Shown here in pieces: positions 32,455 to 40,461 of a DNA stretch of 64,000 nt. The first letter of the stretch is position 1; each line of letters opens with the position of its first letter. The notes below the pieces were generated by a model. The model was not told where the DNA came from, made no database searches, and saw nothing but the letters and a program-made list of their open reading frames with translations. Origin of the DNA: Modicisalibacter sp033446685 (GTDB taxonomy: Bacteria > Pseudomonadota > Gammaproteobacteria > Pseudomonadales > Halomonadaceae). The position numbers were made by a program, and so were the translations under genes. The stretch is from assembly GCF_033446685.1 (NCBI RefSeq), contig NZ_JAWQLY010000007.1, positions 124,001-188,000 on the forward strand, in the 5' to 3' direction.

Positions 32455-34257
32455 CTAGCTTCGCGAGCCGAGTGTCGGCGGGGTATCGCTCGGTTGCCGG
32501 TCGTGCGGACGGGCCTCGTAGCGACGCTTCCAGGCCAGGAAGTCACCGGCGGCCAGCGGCCGCGAGAACCAGTAGCCCTGCGCATACTCGCAGCCCAGCG
32601 AGGCCAGCAGTTCGGCCTGCTGGCGCTGTTCGATGCCCTCGGCGACGACATCGCAATCGAAGCTGTGAGCCAGGCGGATCACGGTGTTCGATAGGCTGCG
32701 ATCGTGGCTGTTGTGAAGCATGTCGCGAATGAAGGTCCGGTCGATCTTGAGCGTCGTCACCGGTAGCGTCTTCAGATAGGCAAGCGACGAGTAACCGGTG
32801 CCGAAGTCGTCGATCGCCACCTTGATGCCCTGGTCGGCCAGTGTCTGCAGCGTCTGCCGGGCCACGGCGACGTCCTCCATCAGCCCCGATTCGGTAACCT
32901 CGACCTGCAGGGCGTGGGCGGGCAGGTCGGCCCGCTGCAAGCGCGACAGCAGTCGAACGGCGAAGTCGCTGTGCATCAGCTGGCGGGTGGCGACATTGAT
33001 GGCAATGCTGAAGTGCTCGTCGACATGGCCGCGTTCGCGCCATTCGGCCAGTTGACGAATCGCCTCGTCGACGACCCAGTCGCCGATCGCCAGGATGTCG
33101 CCATTGGCTTCGGCCAACGGCACGAACTCGCCGGGCGAAATCATCCCGAGCTCGGCACTGTGCCAACGCACCAGGGCTTCCACGCCGACCATGCGGCCGG
33201 TGGGCAGGTACACTTTGGGCTGGTAGACGAGGTGCAGTTCGCCACCGGGAGCGGCTTCGCGCATCAATTGCTGCATGCGGGCGCGCTTCTGGTGACGCTG
33301 CTCCAGCTCGACGGCATAGGCGCGTACCGCCGGGGCGCCTTGCGGCGGCAATGCCAGTGTCGCCAGACGTACCAGTTGGTCGGCGCCGGGGGCGTCGACA
33401 CCGGCGTGGCTGATGCCGATGCGACAGCCCAGGCTGACCAGCAGATCGTCGACCAAGTGGTCGCGGGCGAGCGCGTCGCGAATGGCTTCGGCACGCCTGA
33501 AGACGTCATCGTCGTTGCTCAGACTCTGGCAGACCATCAGCAGTTCGGCCCCACCCCAGCAGCCCAGCATGTCGCTGTCTGCGATGTGACCGTCGATCAG
33601 CCGACAGGCGTGTCCGAGCAGGGCGTCCGAGGCCGGATAGCCGTGCAGTCTGGCGATGTCGTCGAGCCCATCGAGCGCGATGAACAGCAGGTAGCCGCTC
33701 GGCGGCTCATGGGCCAGGCAGCGTTGCAGATGGTTGAGCAGCGCGCGGCGGTTGGGCAGGCCGGTGATCGGCTCTTCGAGTGCCAGGCGCTCGAGCTCGG
33801 CGGTACGCCGGTCGACCAAGATCTCGAGCTCGGCGGCCTGGTTGTCGCGCTGGCGATACAGGCGCCGGGAGCGCAGAGCGTTGTGCACGCGCTGTACCGC
33901 TTCCAACTGGTCGAATGGCCGGGTCAGGCAGTCGCGGGCGCCGAGCTTCAACGCCTGGCCGCGTAGATGGCCATCCGCCGGCTCGGTCAGCGCGATCACC
34001 GGCGGTCCCTGAAGGCCCGCCTGGCTACGCAGTCGGCTAATCAGCTCCAGGCCTTGGTGAGGCGGGGGGCGTACCGCCAGCAGTATCAGGTCGGTTGGAT
34101 GCCGATGAAGGTGCTCGTTGAGCCGGGCTGGCTCGTCGAGGCGGTCGACGTTGTTGTAGCCTTGCGCGGCGAGCAGCGCCGCGACCCGAGTGCTGGCCGC
34201 GGGGTCGTCGTCGGCCACCAGGATGCGGCTGGCAAGGATTGCGCGACGATCAGGCAT
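32455..34257 (-). CDS. REC-GGDEF-EAL protein, likely cyclic-di-GMP phosphodiesterase
   Basis: 600 residues behind a good GAGGAG site. An N-terminal receiver-like domain (~10-125) has lost its phosphorylated Asp: the expected LLDVxxP reads LLAVRPP. A GGDEF domain (~165-310) reads GGAEL and so should not make cyclic di-GMP. A complete EAL domain (~330-580) has GVEALVRW, VEVTESGLM, IDDFGTGYSSLAYL, LKIDRTFI and VAEGIEQ. Predicted to hydrolyse cyclic di-GMP, with the first two domains used as folding, dimer or sensing modules. It is monocistronic and converges on eda. Confidence 0.9.
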   Translation of the reverse strand: MPDRRAILASRILVADDDPAASTRVAALLAAQGYNNVDRLDEPARLNEHLHRHPTDLILLAVRPPPHQGLELISRLRSQAGLQGPPVIALTEPADGHLRGQALKLGARDCLTRPFDQLEAVQRVHNALRSRRLYRQRDNQAAELEILVDRRTAELERLALEEPITGLPNRRALLNHLQRCLAHEPPSGYLLFIALDGLDDIARLHGYPASDALLGHACRLIDGHIADSDMLGCWGGAELLMVCQSLSNDDDVFRRAEAIRDALARDHLVDDLLVSLGCRIGISHAGVDAPGADQLVRLATLALPPQGAPAVRAYAVELEQRHQKRARMQQLMREAAPGGELHLVYQPKVYLPTGRMVGVEALVRWHSAELGMISPGEFVPLAEANGDILAIGDWVVDEAIRQLAEWRERGHVDEHFSIAINVATRQLMHSDFAVRLLSRLQRADLPAHALQVEVTESGLMEDVAVARQTLQTLADQGIKVAIDDFGTGYSSLAYLKTLPVTTLKIDRTFIRDMLHNSHDRSLSNTVIRLAHSFDCDVVAEGIEQRQQAELLASLGCEYAQGYWFSRPLAAGDFLAWKRRYEARPHDRQPSDTPPTLGSRS

Positions 34258-34601
34258 GCCGGTTAGGCTCCTCGGAACGCCGGACGCACATGACGCCCGG
34301 CCATCGAGCGAGAGGGGACCGAACGCCTCCGCAAGCGTCAGGCGAGTATCGATTTGACAGCGCTGGCGACCAGGCCGCGCTGTCTGGTATAGCGTAGAGT
34401 TGCATGGTGGCGACGATCCTCAGCGCTGCGGTTCCTTTGCCGGTTTCTTTTGGGCGTGCCGCCGGTAGCATGAGCGGCCGGACGACGGTCGCCCGAGAGA
34501 AGCTCGAGTCCTAGCAGGGTTTATCGACCGGGTGGCAGCAAATCTTGAGGCGGGCATGGTCGGCTCGCGGCATCGCGAGAGGCCCTTGATGGAGTGATTT
34601 C
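34258..34601. other. Intergenic stretch, no gene seen
   Basis: Divergent intergenic space between the EAL gene and the DUF938 gene. No credible frame, repeat or clear promoter hexamer pair; a TTGACA near 34355 has no matching -10 at normal distance. Confidence 0.5.
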
Positions 34602-35228
34602 ATGCACAGTGACGACAAGACGAGCGATGCGCGGCTTTCCAGCGCGGCCGTGGCGCGCAATCGAGAGCCGATTCTGGAGGTCCTGAAAACGGCGCTGGAC
34701 GGCTCCTCGCGGGTGCTCGAGATCGCCAGCGGCAGCGGCGAGCATGCCGTCCATTTCGCCGCGGCCTTGCCGAACGTGCATTGGCAGCCCAGCGATCCCG
34801 AGCCCCGGGCGCGGGCCTCGATCGCGGCCTGGCGCGACGTCGCGGCACTCGACAACCTGGCGGGCCCGATCGAACTGAACGTGCTGGAGCGTCCCTGGTC
34901 AGAGCGGGACTTCGACGCGCTGGTGGTCATCAACATGCTGCACATTTCACCCTGGGAGGCGAGCGAGGCGCTGCTCGGCGAGGCCGGCGCGCGCCTGCCC
35001 GAGGGCGGAGTATTGTTCCTCTACGGTCCCTTCCAGCGCGATGGCGTGCCGACGGCGCCCAGCAATATCGCCTTCGACGCCGACCTGCGTCGCCGCGATC
35101 CGAGCTGGGGCATCCGTTCGCTGGCAGCGATTCGCACGCTGGCGCGGGCCAACGGTCTGTCGATCGAGCGCATCGTCGAGATGCCGGCCAACAACCTCAG
35201 CGTGGTGCTGCGGCGTCGGGCAGCTTGA
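34602..35228 (+). CDS. DUF938-family SAM-dependent methyltransferase
   Basis: 208 residues behind GGAGTG. The SAM-binding motif I is VLEIASGSGEHAVHFA (residues ~39-54). The N-terminal SSAAVARNREPIL and central INMLHISPWEA are typical of the DUF938 family. Class I methyltransferase fold; the substrate is not known for the family, to my knowledge. Cytoplasmic. A short imperfect duplication of the last codons lies just after the stop (about 35206-35255). Confidence 0.88.
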   Translation: MHSDDKTSDARLSSAAVARNREPILEVLKTALDGSSRVLEIASGSGEHAVHFAAALPNVHWQPSDPEPRARASIAAWRDVAALDNLAGPIELNVLERPWSERDFDALVVINMLHISPWEASEALLGEAGARLPEGGVLFLYGPFQRDGVPTAPSNIAFDADLRRRDPSWGIRSLAAIRTLARANGLSIERIVEMPANNLSVVLRRRAA

Positions 35229-35333
35229 GCAGTGCTGCGGCGTCGCGCGGCTTGATAAATCCGCCGATACCCCAAAGACTAGCAGTAGCGGTCGCGACGC
35301 GGCCGAACGCGCAACGTCAATGGAGTGATTGCG

Positions 35334-35561
35334 ATGACCAGTAACGATTTGTCCGAAGATTTCCGCATGCCGGTGGGCTGTCCGAAATGCGGTAGTCACC
35401 TGATGCGTGTCTCGGAAGTCCATAATCCGGACGACAAGGTGTTCTGCGCCTCGTGCAATACCTATATCTGCCTGTACCACGAAGCGCAGAAGATCATGGA
35501 AAAGGGCCCGGGCAGCGAGAGCGAGGCGCTGCTCGAGAAAGCGGTCAACGCCAAGCACTGA
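35334..35561 (+). CDS. Small zinc-ribbon protein
   Basis: 75 residues from the ATG at 35334, eight bases after GGAG (a GTG three codons upstream overlaps that site). Two CxxC knuckles (CPKCGSH and CASCNTYIC) are about 27 residues apart and should bind one zinc ion. The C-terminus is helical (EAQKIMEKGPGSESEALLEKA). Function unknown. A perfect 12-bp hairpin downstream separates it from the convergent phoH-like gene. Confidence 0.78.
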   Translation: MTSNDLSEDFRMPVGCPKCGSHLMRVSEVHNPDDKVFCASCNTYICLYHEAQKIMEKGPGSESEALLEKAVNAKH

Positions 35562-35583
35562 GCGCTCCATTGCAGGCGTCAAG

Positions 35584-35609
35584 ACAACGGCACCCGCGGG
35601 TGCCGTTGT
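35584..35609. terminator. Hairpin between convergent genes
   Basis: ACAACGGCACCC and GGGTGCCGTTGT form a 12-bp perfect stem around GC. T-content after the stem is weak on both strands; likely a shared terminator. Confidence 0.6.
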
Positions 35610-35627
35610 CGTTTGAGGGTGGGCGGT

Positions 35628-37040
35628 TCAGAGCAGTTCTTCGGCGGCCAGTGCCAGGCGCGAGCGTTCCACGCTCTTGAGGGTGACGTGACCGGCGTGC
35701 GGCCAGTCGCGGAAGCGTTCGACCAGCGCCGCCATGCCACAGGTATTGGCGGTGAGGTAGGGGGTGTCGATCTGGCCGACGTTGCCCAGGCAGACGATCT
35801 TGGTGTTGCGCCCGGCCCGCGAGACCAGGGCCTTGAGTTGCTTGGGCGTGAAGTTCTGGGCCTCGTCGATGATCAAGAAGGTGTCGTTGAGGGTGCGTCC
35901 GCGCATGAAGGTCGGCGAGCGTATCTGTACCCGTGAACCGATCAGTTGACGCGTGGCGCCCTCGCTCCAGCTCGAGGTGCCGTCCTTCTCGTCGCGCAGC
36001 AGGTTGTCCATGTTGTCGTGGAAGGCGCCCATCCAGGGGCCCATCTTCTCCTCCTCGGTGCCGGGCAGAAAGCCGATGTCCTCGCCCATCGGTATGGGTG
36101 CCCGGGTGAACACGATGCGTTCGAACAGCTTGCTGTCCAGCGTCTGCTGGAAGGCCGCGGCAAGCGTCATGTAGGTCTTGCCGGTACCGGCGTTGCCGGC
36201 GATGCTGACCAGGTCGATCTCGGGGTCCATCAGCAGGTTGAGGGTGAAGTTCTGGCGGCTATCGTGGGCGTGGACGCCCCACACGCCGTCGTGGTGACGG
36301 TAGTTGGTCAGCAGTTGCAGGCGCGCCGAGCTGGGCGCCACTTCACGGACGATGGCCTCGAAATCGGCGCCGTTGTCGCTGTCCGAGACCAACATGCCGA
36401 CATGCCAGTCGGCCGGGATGGCGCCGCTGAGGCGGTAGTAGGTGTGATGGTCGATGCGCTCGACGGCGACCTCGACGTTCAGCGACTCCCACAGGCCCGC
36501 ACCGTCGCGTCCGGCCCGGGCATAGACCTTGGTGCCCTCGATCATCGCGTCGCTGTCGCTGAACACCCGGTCGTTGAGGTAATCCTCGACCGGCACGTTC
36601 AGGGCCGAGGCCTTGACCCGCAGGTTGATGTCCTTGGTGACCAGGATCACCGAGGCGTCGGGGCGTTCGTCGCGCAGCCGGCAGGTTTCCGCCAGGATGC
36701 GGTTGTCGGGGCTGTCCTCCAGGTGGTCGAGGGGCTTGAGGTCGCTGTAGCACAGAAAGCGCAGGCGACCGCTATGGCCGTAGGCGTCGGTCAGCGGAAT
36801 GCCGCGGCGAATTTCGTCGAAGCTGACCTTGGATGTGAGTTCGGAAAGAGTCCGGCTGATCTGGCGGGCGGTGCGGGCGATCTCGCGAATGCCGTTCTTG
36901 TGCTTGTCGAGTTCCTCGAGCACGGTCATGGGAATGACCACGTCGTGTTCCTCGAAATGATAGAGCGCAGTGGGGTCGTGAATCAGGACGTTGGTGTCGA
37001 GTACGTAAAGGCGGGTCGCTTTCTTGTCGATCAGAACCAT
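35628..37040 (-). CDS. PIN-PhoH fusion (PhoH2-type) RNase/helicase
   Basis: 470 residues from the ATG at 37040, with GAGGAG upstream. An N-terminal PIN nuclease domain (~1-130) has acidic metal ligands in YVLDTNVLIHDP and TVLEELDKHK. The C-terminal PhoH ATPase (~250-470) has Walker A GNAGTGKTYMT and Walker B TFLIIDEAQNFT. Known PhoH2 proteins couple ATP-driven RNA unwinding to cleavage by the PIN part. No antitoxin-like partner gene is seen immediately upstream. Cytoplasmic. Confidence 0.92.
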   Translation of the reverse strand: MVLIDKKATRLYVLDTNVLIHDPTALYHFEEHDVVIPMTVLEELDKHKNGIREIARTARQISRTLSELTSKVSFDEIRRGIPLTDAYGHSGRLRFLCYSDLKPLDHLEDSPDNRILAETCRLRDERPDASVILVTKDINLRVKASALNVPVEDYLNDRVFSDSDAMIEGTKVYARAGRDGAGLWESLNVEVAVERIDHHTYYRLSGAIPADWHVGMLVSDSDNGADFEAIVREVAPSSARLQLLTNYRHHDGVWGVHAHDSRQNFTLNLLMDPEIDLVSIAGNAGTGKTYMTLAAAFQQTLDSKLFERIVFTRAPIPMGEDIGFLPGTEEEKMGPWMGAFHDNMDNLLRDEKDGTSSWSEGATRQLIGSRVQIRSPTFMRGRTLNDTFLIIDEAQNFTPKQLKALVSRAGRNTKIVCLGNVGQIDTPYLTANTCGMAALVERFRDWPHAGHVTLKSVERSRLALAAEELL

Positions 37041-37309
37041 CGGCAAGCACTCCTCGAGTTAACGGCAGGTTCGACGCGGGCAGTTGTCTTGCTACGACAA
37101 CGGGCCGAGCGTGCTACGTTCGGCGTCACTTCCTGGGCGCTATGTCGGCAGACCTCCTGAGGGCTGGGTGGGAAGACATGATTTCAAGATGAACCGGCTT
37201 GTCGAGGAATGCCAGCGTGACGTTCCACGTTAATTCCGCTTAAGGTGGGGAAAGCCCGTGGCGTCGCCGCGAACGGGCGACGCCAGGCCTCGGGGCAGGG
37301 CGCGGTGGC

Positions 37310-37489
37310 TCAGGTCTTGATGCCACCCCAGCCGTGCTCGTGACAGTCGCATTGCGGATCCTGGCAGGGTCGGCGGTCGTCATGCGCTGTCGCGCAGGCC
37401 GTGCAGCAATAGTAGCGACCGTTGACGGGAACCGCCGTTTCGGGGATCGGGCAATCGCAATAGGGGCATTCGCAGATCCTTGCGGGCAT
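37310..37489 (-). CDS. Bacterial metallothionein (SmtA/BmtA family)
   Basis: 59 residues from the ATG at 37489, with a strong AAGGAG site. The translation starts MPARICECPYCDC and holds ten Cys and several His in the family arrangement: C-x-C-x2-C-x-C at the N-terminus, GRYYCCTACATAH in the middle, and CQDPQCDCHEH near the end. This is the pattern of SmtA/BmtA metallothioneins, which bind zinc and cadmium in a four-metal cluster. Downstream a GC-rich hairpin (about 37258-37284) may end the transcript. It stands alone, divergent from the sensor kinase gene. Confidence 0.9.
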   Translation of the reverse strand: MPARICECPYCDCPIPETAVPVNGRYYCCTACATAHDDRRPCQDPQCDCHEHGWGGIKT

Positions 37490-37634
37490 GCATCGTCTCC
37501 TTTTTGACGCATCATGGATGCCTGCAGTGTAGACCGGCAGCGTCGCGCTATCCCAGCATCGCCCCGCGAGCGTTCAGTTTTGCCCGAACGGTCCGATAAT
37601 GTAGGTATTCGTTCGTACGTTTCCAGGATCTTTC

Positions 37635-40031
37635 ATGGCCCGTTGTTCCGCGCCAAAGCCCGGCAGCTCAGCAACCGACGAGGCCGCGCGTCTCGCAGCA
37701 TTGGCCGGTTACGAGCTCCTCGACACCGTCGCCGAGGAAGAGTTCGATGCGCTCACCCGTCTGGCGGCACAGCTTTGCGACGCGCCCACGGCATTGATCT
37801 CGCTGGTCGACGCGCAGCGACAATGGTTCAAGAGCTGCGTCGGCCTCGATGTGCAGGAAACGCCGCGTAGCCAGTCGTTCTGCGCCCACGCCATCGCCGC
37901 CGATTCATTGATGGAGGTGCCCGATGCGCGTGACGACCTGCGTTTCGCCGACAACCCACTGGTCGTCGGGCCGCCGTACATCCGTTTCTATGCCGGCATG
38001 CCGCTGATGGTGGCGGGTGGCCACCGCCTGGGTACCCTGTGCGTGATTGACTCGCGCCCGCGGCGCCTCGAGGCCGCCCAGCGTCGCGGGCTCGAGGATC
38101 TGGCGCGGCTTGCCGTGCAGCTGATCGAACGGCGTGCCCAGACGCGCCGGGCGCAGGCGCGCGAGGCGCTGCTCGATAGCCTGCTCGAGGCGATGCCCGA
38201 GGGCATCGTCGCCAGCGATGCCGCGGGACAATTGAATCTCTTCAACTCACGTGCCCGGGACTGGCACGGGAGCGGTCCGCTCGCCACCCCGCCCGAGCAA
38301 TGGACCGCGCGTTTCGATCTCTACGAGGCCGACGGCGAGACGCCCCTGGCGCTCGAGCGCATTCCGCTGATGGCCGCCTGGAAGGGCGAGACGGTGCGCG
38401 ACCGCGAGATCTGCATCAAGGCCGAGGGTCAGCCGCTGCGGCGGGTGATCTGCAACGGCCAGGCGTTCTTCGACGCCGACGGCACGCGTCTGGGCGCGGT
38501 CGTGGCGATGCACGACGTCACCGAACGCGCGCGTTACCAGCGGCAAGTCGACGGTATACGGCGGCGTCTCCAGGCGGTTATCGACGCCTCCACCGAAGTG
38601 GCGATCATCGCCACCGACCGCGTCGGGCTGATCTCGCTGTTCAACCCCGGTGCGGAACGCCTGTTGGGCTATTCGGCCGATGAAGTGGTCGGCCACTACA
38701 CGCCGCTCAAGTTCCATCTTCCCGAGGAGGTCGAGCGGCATGCCGCCGAACTCTCGCAGCTCTACGGCGAGCCCGTGCGCGCCTTCGAGGCGCTCACCGA
38801 CAGGCCGCGGCGCGGCGGCAATGAAAGCGGCGACTGGACCTTCGTCGAGCGCGACGGCGGCCATCGTCAGGTTCGGCTGGTGGTTAGCGCGATCCGCGAT
38901 TGCGCGGGACTGATCGACGGTTTTCTGGGCGTCGCCATCGACCGCAGCCAGTTGCAGGCGATGGAACAGGCCCTGAAACTGAGCGAGGCGCAGTTCCGCG
39001 TCGCCTTCGATACCGCGCCTCAGGGAATGGCGCTGGTCTCGCTGGAAGGGCGATTCATCGAGGTCAACCGGACCCTGTGCACGATGCTGGGATTCGAACG
39101 CGAAGCGCTGCTGACGACCGAGTTCCAGCACCTCACTCACCCCGACGACCTGGCCCTGGATCTCGACCTGGTCGGCCAGTTGATCCGCGACGAAATCCCC
39201 CAGTACCAACTGACCAAGCGCTACTTCACCCAGGACGGCAAGATGCTCTGGGGCCTGTTGTCGGTATCGCTGGTCCGCGATGGCAAGCAACGCCCGCTGT
39301 ACTTCGTCTCGCAGATCCAGGACGTCACCGAACAGCGCCAGCTCGACCGTCTGAAAAGCGAGTTCGTCGCCGTGGTCAGCCATGAGCTGCGTACCCCGCT
39401 GACTTCGATCAAGGGCGCGCTGGCGCTGATCAACGGTGGGGTCATGGGCGAAGTGCCGGGCGCGATCAACGACATGCTCGGCCTGGCCCAGCGCAACACC
39501 GAGCGGCTGGGGCAACTGGTCGACGACCTGCTCGACTGGGAGAAGCTGGCCGCCGACAAGCTGGCCTTCGAATTTCGCACGCTGGATCTGCGCGAACTGC
39601 TCGAGGATGCCCTCGCCAGTAACCGCGGCTATGCCGACAGCTACGGCGTGCACCTGGCGTTGCAGGGCGCTGCGCGGGTGAGCGTCGAGGTCGACGGCCT
39701 GCGCTTCGGGCAGGTGATGGCCAACCTGCTGTCCAATGCCATCAAGTTCTCGCCGCCTGGCGAAACGGTGACGGTCGATTACCGCGTCGCGGCTGGACGA
39801 GTCCTCGTCGAGGTTTGCGACCGAGGCCCCGGAGTGCCCGAGGCGTTCCATGAGCGGTTGTTCCAGCATTTTGCCCAGGCCGAAAGCGGCAATACCCGTC
39901 GCCAGGGTGGAACGGGGCTGGGATTGGCTATCTCCAAGCAACTAGTGGAACATATGCACGGCGATATCGGCTTCGACTCGGTGAGCGGTCAGGGGGCTCG
40001 CTTCTGGTTCAGCCTGCCGGTGGCCTCATGA
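37635..40031 (+). CDS. GAF-PAS hybrid-input sensor histidine kinase
   Basis: 798 residues. Order: GAF (~20-170; DAPTALISLVDAQRQWFKS, the type common in GAF-kinases); a PAS-like domain (~185-300); a second PAS (~305-430; IIATDRVGLISLFNPGAERLLGY); a third PAS/PAC (~445-560); HisKA (~575-640) with the phospho-accepting His in VVSHELRTPLTSIKG; and HATPase (~680-795) with N-box NLLSNAIKF and G-box GTGLGLAISKQLVE. No membrane helix, so a cytoplasmic sensor; signal unknown. The next gene, a single receiver, starts 31 bases after its stop, and the output gene follows. Confidence 0.92.
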   Translation: MARCSAPKPGSSATDEAARLAALAGYELLDTVAEEEFDALTRLAAQLCDAPTALISLVDAQRQWFKSCVGLDVQETPRSQSFCAHAIAADSLMEVPDARDDLRFADNPLVVGPPYIRFYAGMPLMVAGGHRLGTLCVIDSRPRRLEAAQRRGLEDLARLAVQLIERRAQTRRAQAREALLDSLLEAMPEGIVASDAAGQLNLFNSRARDWHGSGPLATPPEQWTARFDLYEADGETPLALERIPLMAAWKGETVRDREICIKAEGQPLRRVICNGQAFFDADGTRLGAVVAMHDVTERARYQRQVDGIRRRLQAVIDASTEVAIIATDRVGLISLFNPGAERLLGYSADEVVGHYTPLKFHLPEEVERHAAELSQLYGEPVRAFEALTDRPRRGGNESGDWTFVERDGGHRQVRLVVSAIRDCAGLIDGFLGVAIDRSQLQAMEQALKLSEAQFRVAFDTAPQGMALVSLEGRFIEVNRTLCTMLGFEREALLTTEFQHLTHPDDLALDLDLVGQLIRDEIPQYQLTKRYFTQDGKMLWGLLSVSLVRDGKQRPLYFVSQIQDVTEQRQLDRLKSEFVAVVSHELRTPLTSIKGALALINGGVMGEVPGAINDMLGLAQRNTERLGQLVDDLLDWEKLAADKLAFEFRTLDLRELLEDALASNRGYADSYGVHLALQGAARVSVEVDGLRFGQVMANLLSNAIKFSPPGETVTVDYRVAAGRVLVEVCDRGPGVPEAFHERLFQHFAQAESGNTRRQGGTGLGLAISKQLVEHMHGDIGFDSVSGQGARFWFSLPVAS

Positions 40032-40062
40032 ACAGGTTGACGAAAGGCCCGAGGGAGCAGAG

Positions 40063-40461
40063 ATGACAGGATTGCAGCGTGTGCTGCACGTCGAGGACGA
40101 CGAGTCGATCAGCGCGATCGCCCGGGTCGCGCTGGAAAGCATCGGCGGGCTGCAGGTGCTCAGTTGCACCAGCGGACGCATGGCGGTCGAGCAGGCGGCG
40201 GCGTTCGAGCCCGACCTGCTACTGATCGACGTGATGATGCCTGGCATGGACGGCCCCGCTACGCTGGCCGCGCTCGCCGGGGTCATCGATCTTGTCGGCG
40301 TGCCCGTGGTGTTCATGACTGCCAAGACGCAGCCGGCCGACCATCAGAGCTATATCGCCCTGGGCGCCACGGCGGTTATCGTAAAGCCGTTCGACCCGAT
40401 GACCCTGGCGGGTAAACTCGAATCGATCTGGACAGGCTTCCATGGAGCACAATCCGGTTGA
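40063..40461 (+). CDS. Single-domain response regulator
   Basis: 132 residues, one CheY-like receiver: acidic pocket VEDDES, phospho-accepting Asp in LLLIDVMMPGMDG (about residue 54), Thr in VVFMTAKT and Lys in VIVKPFDP. It has no output domain, so it should act as a phosphate shuttle or by protein contact. GAGGGAG precedes the ATG. Its last 20 bases overlap the start of the Hpt-REC-REC-GGDEF gene, so the two are translationally linked in a phosphorelay with the kinase upstream. Confidence 0.92.
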   Translation: MTGLQRVLHVEDDESISAIARVALESIGGLQVLSCTSGRMAVEQAAAFEPDLLLIDVMMPGMDGPATLAALAGVIDLVGVPVVFMTAKTQPADHQSYIALGATAVIVKPFDPMTLAGKLESIWTGFHGAQSG

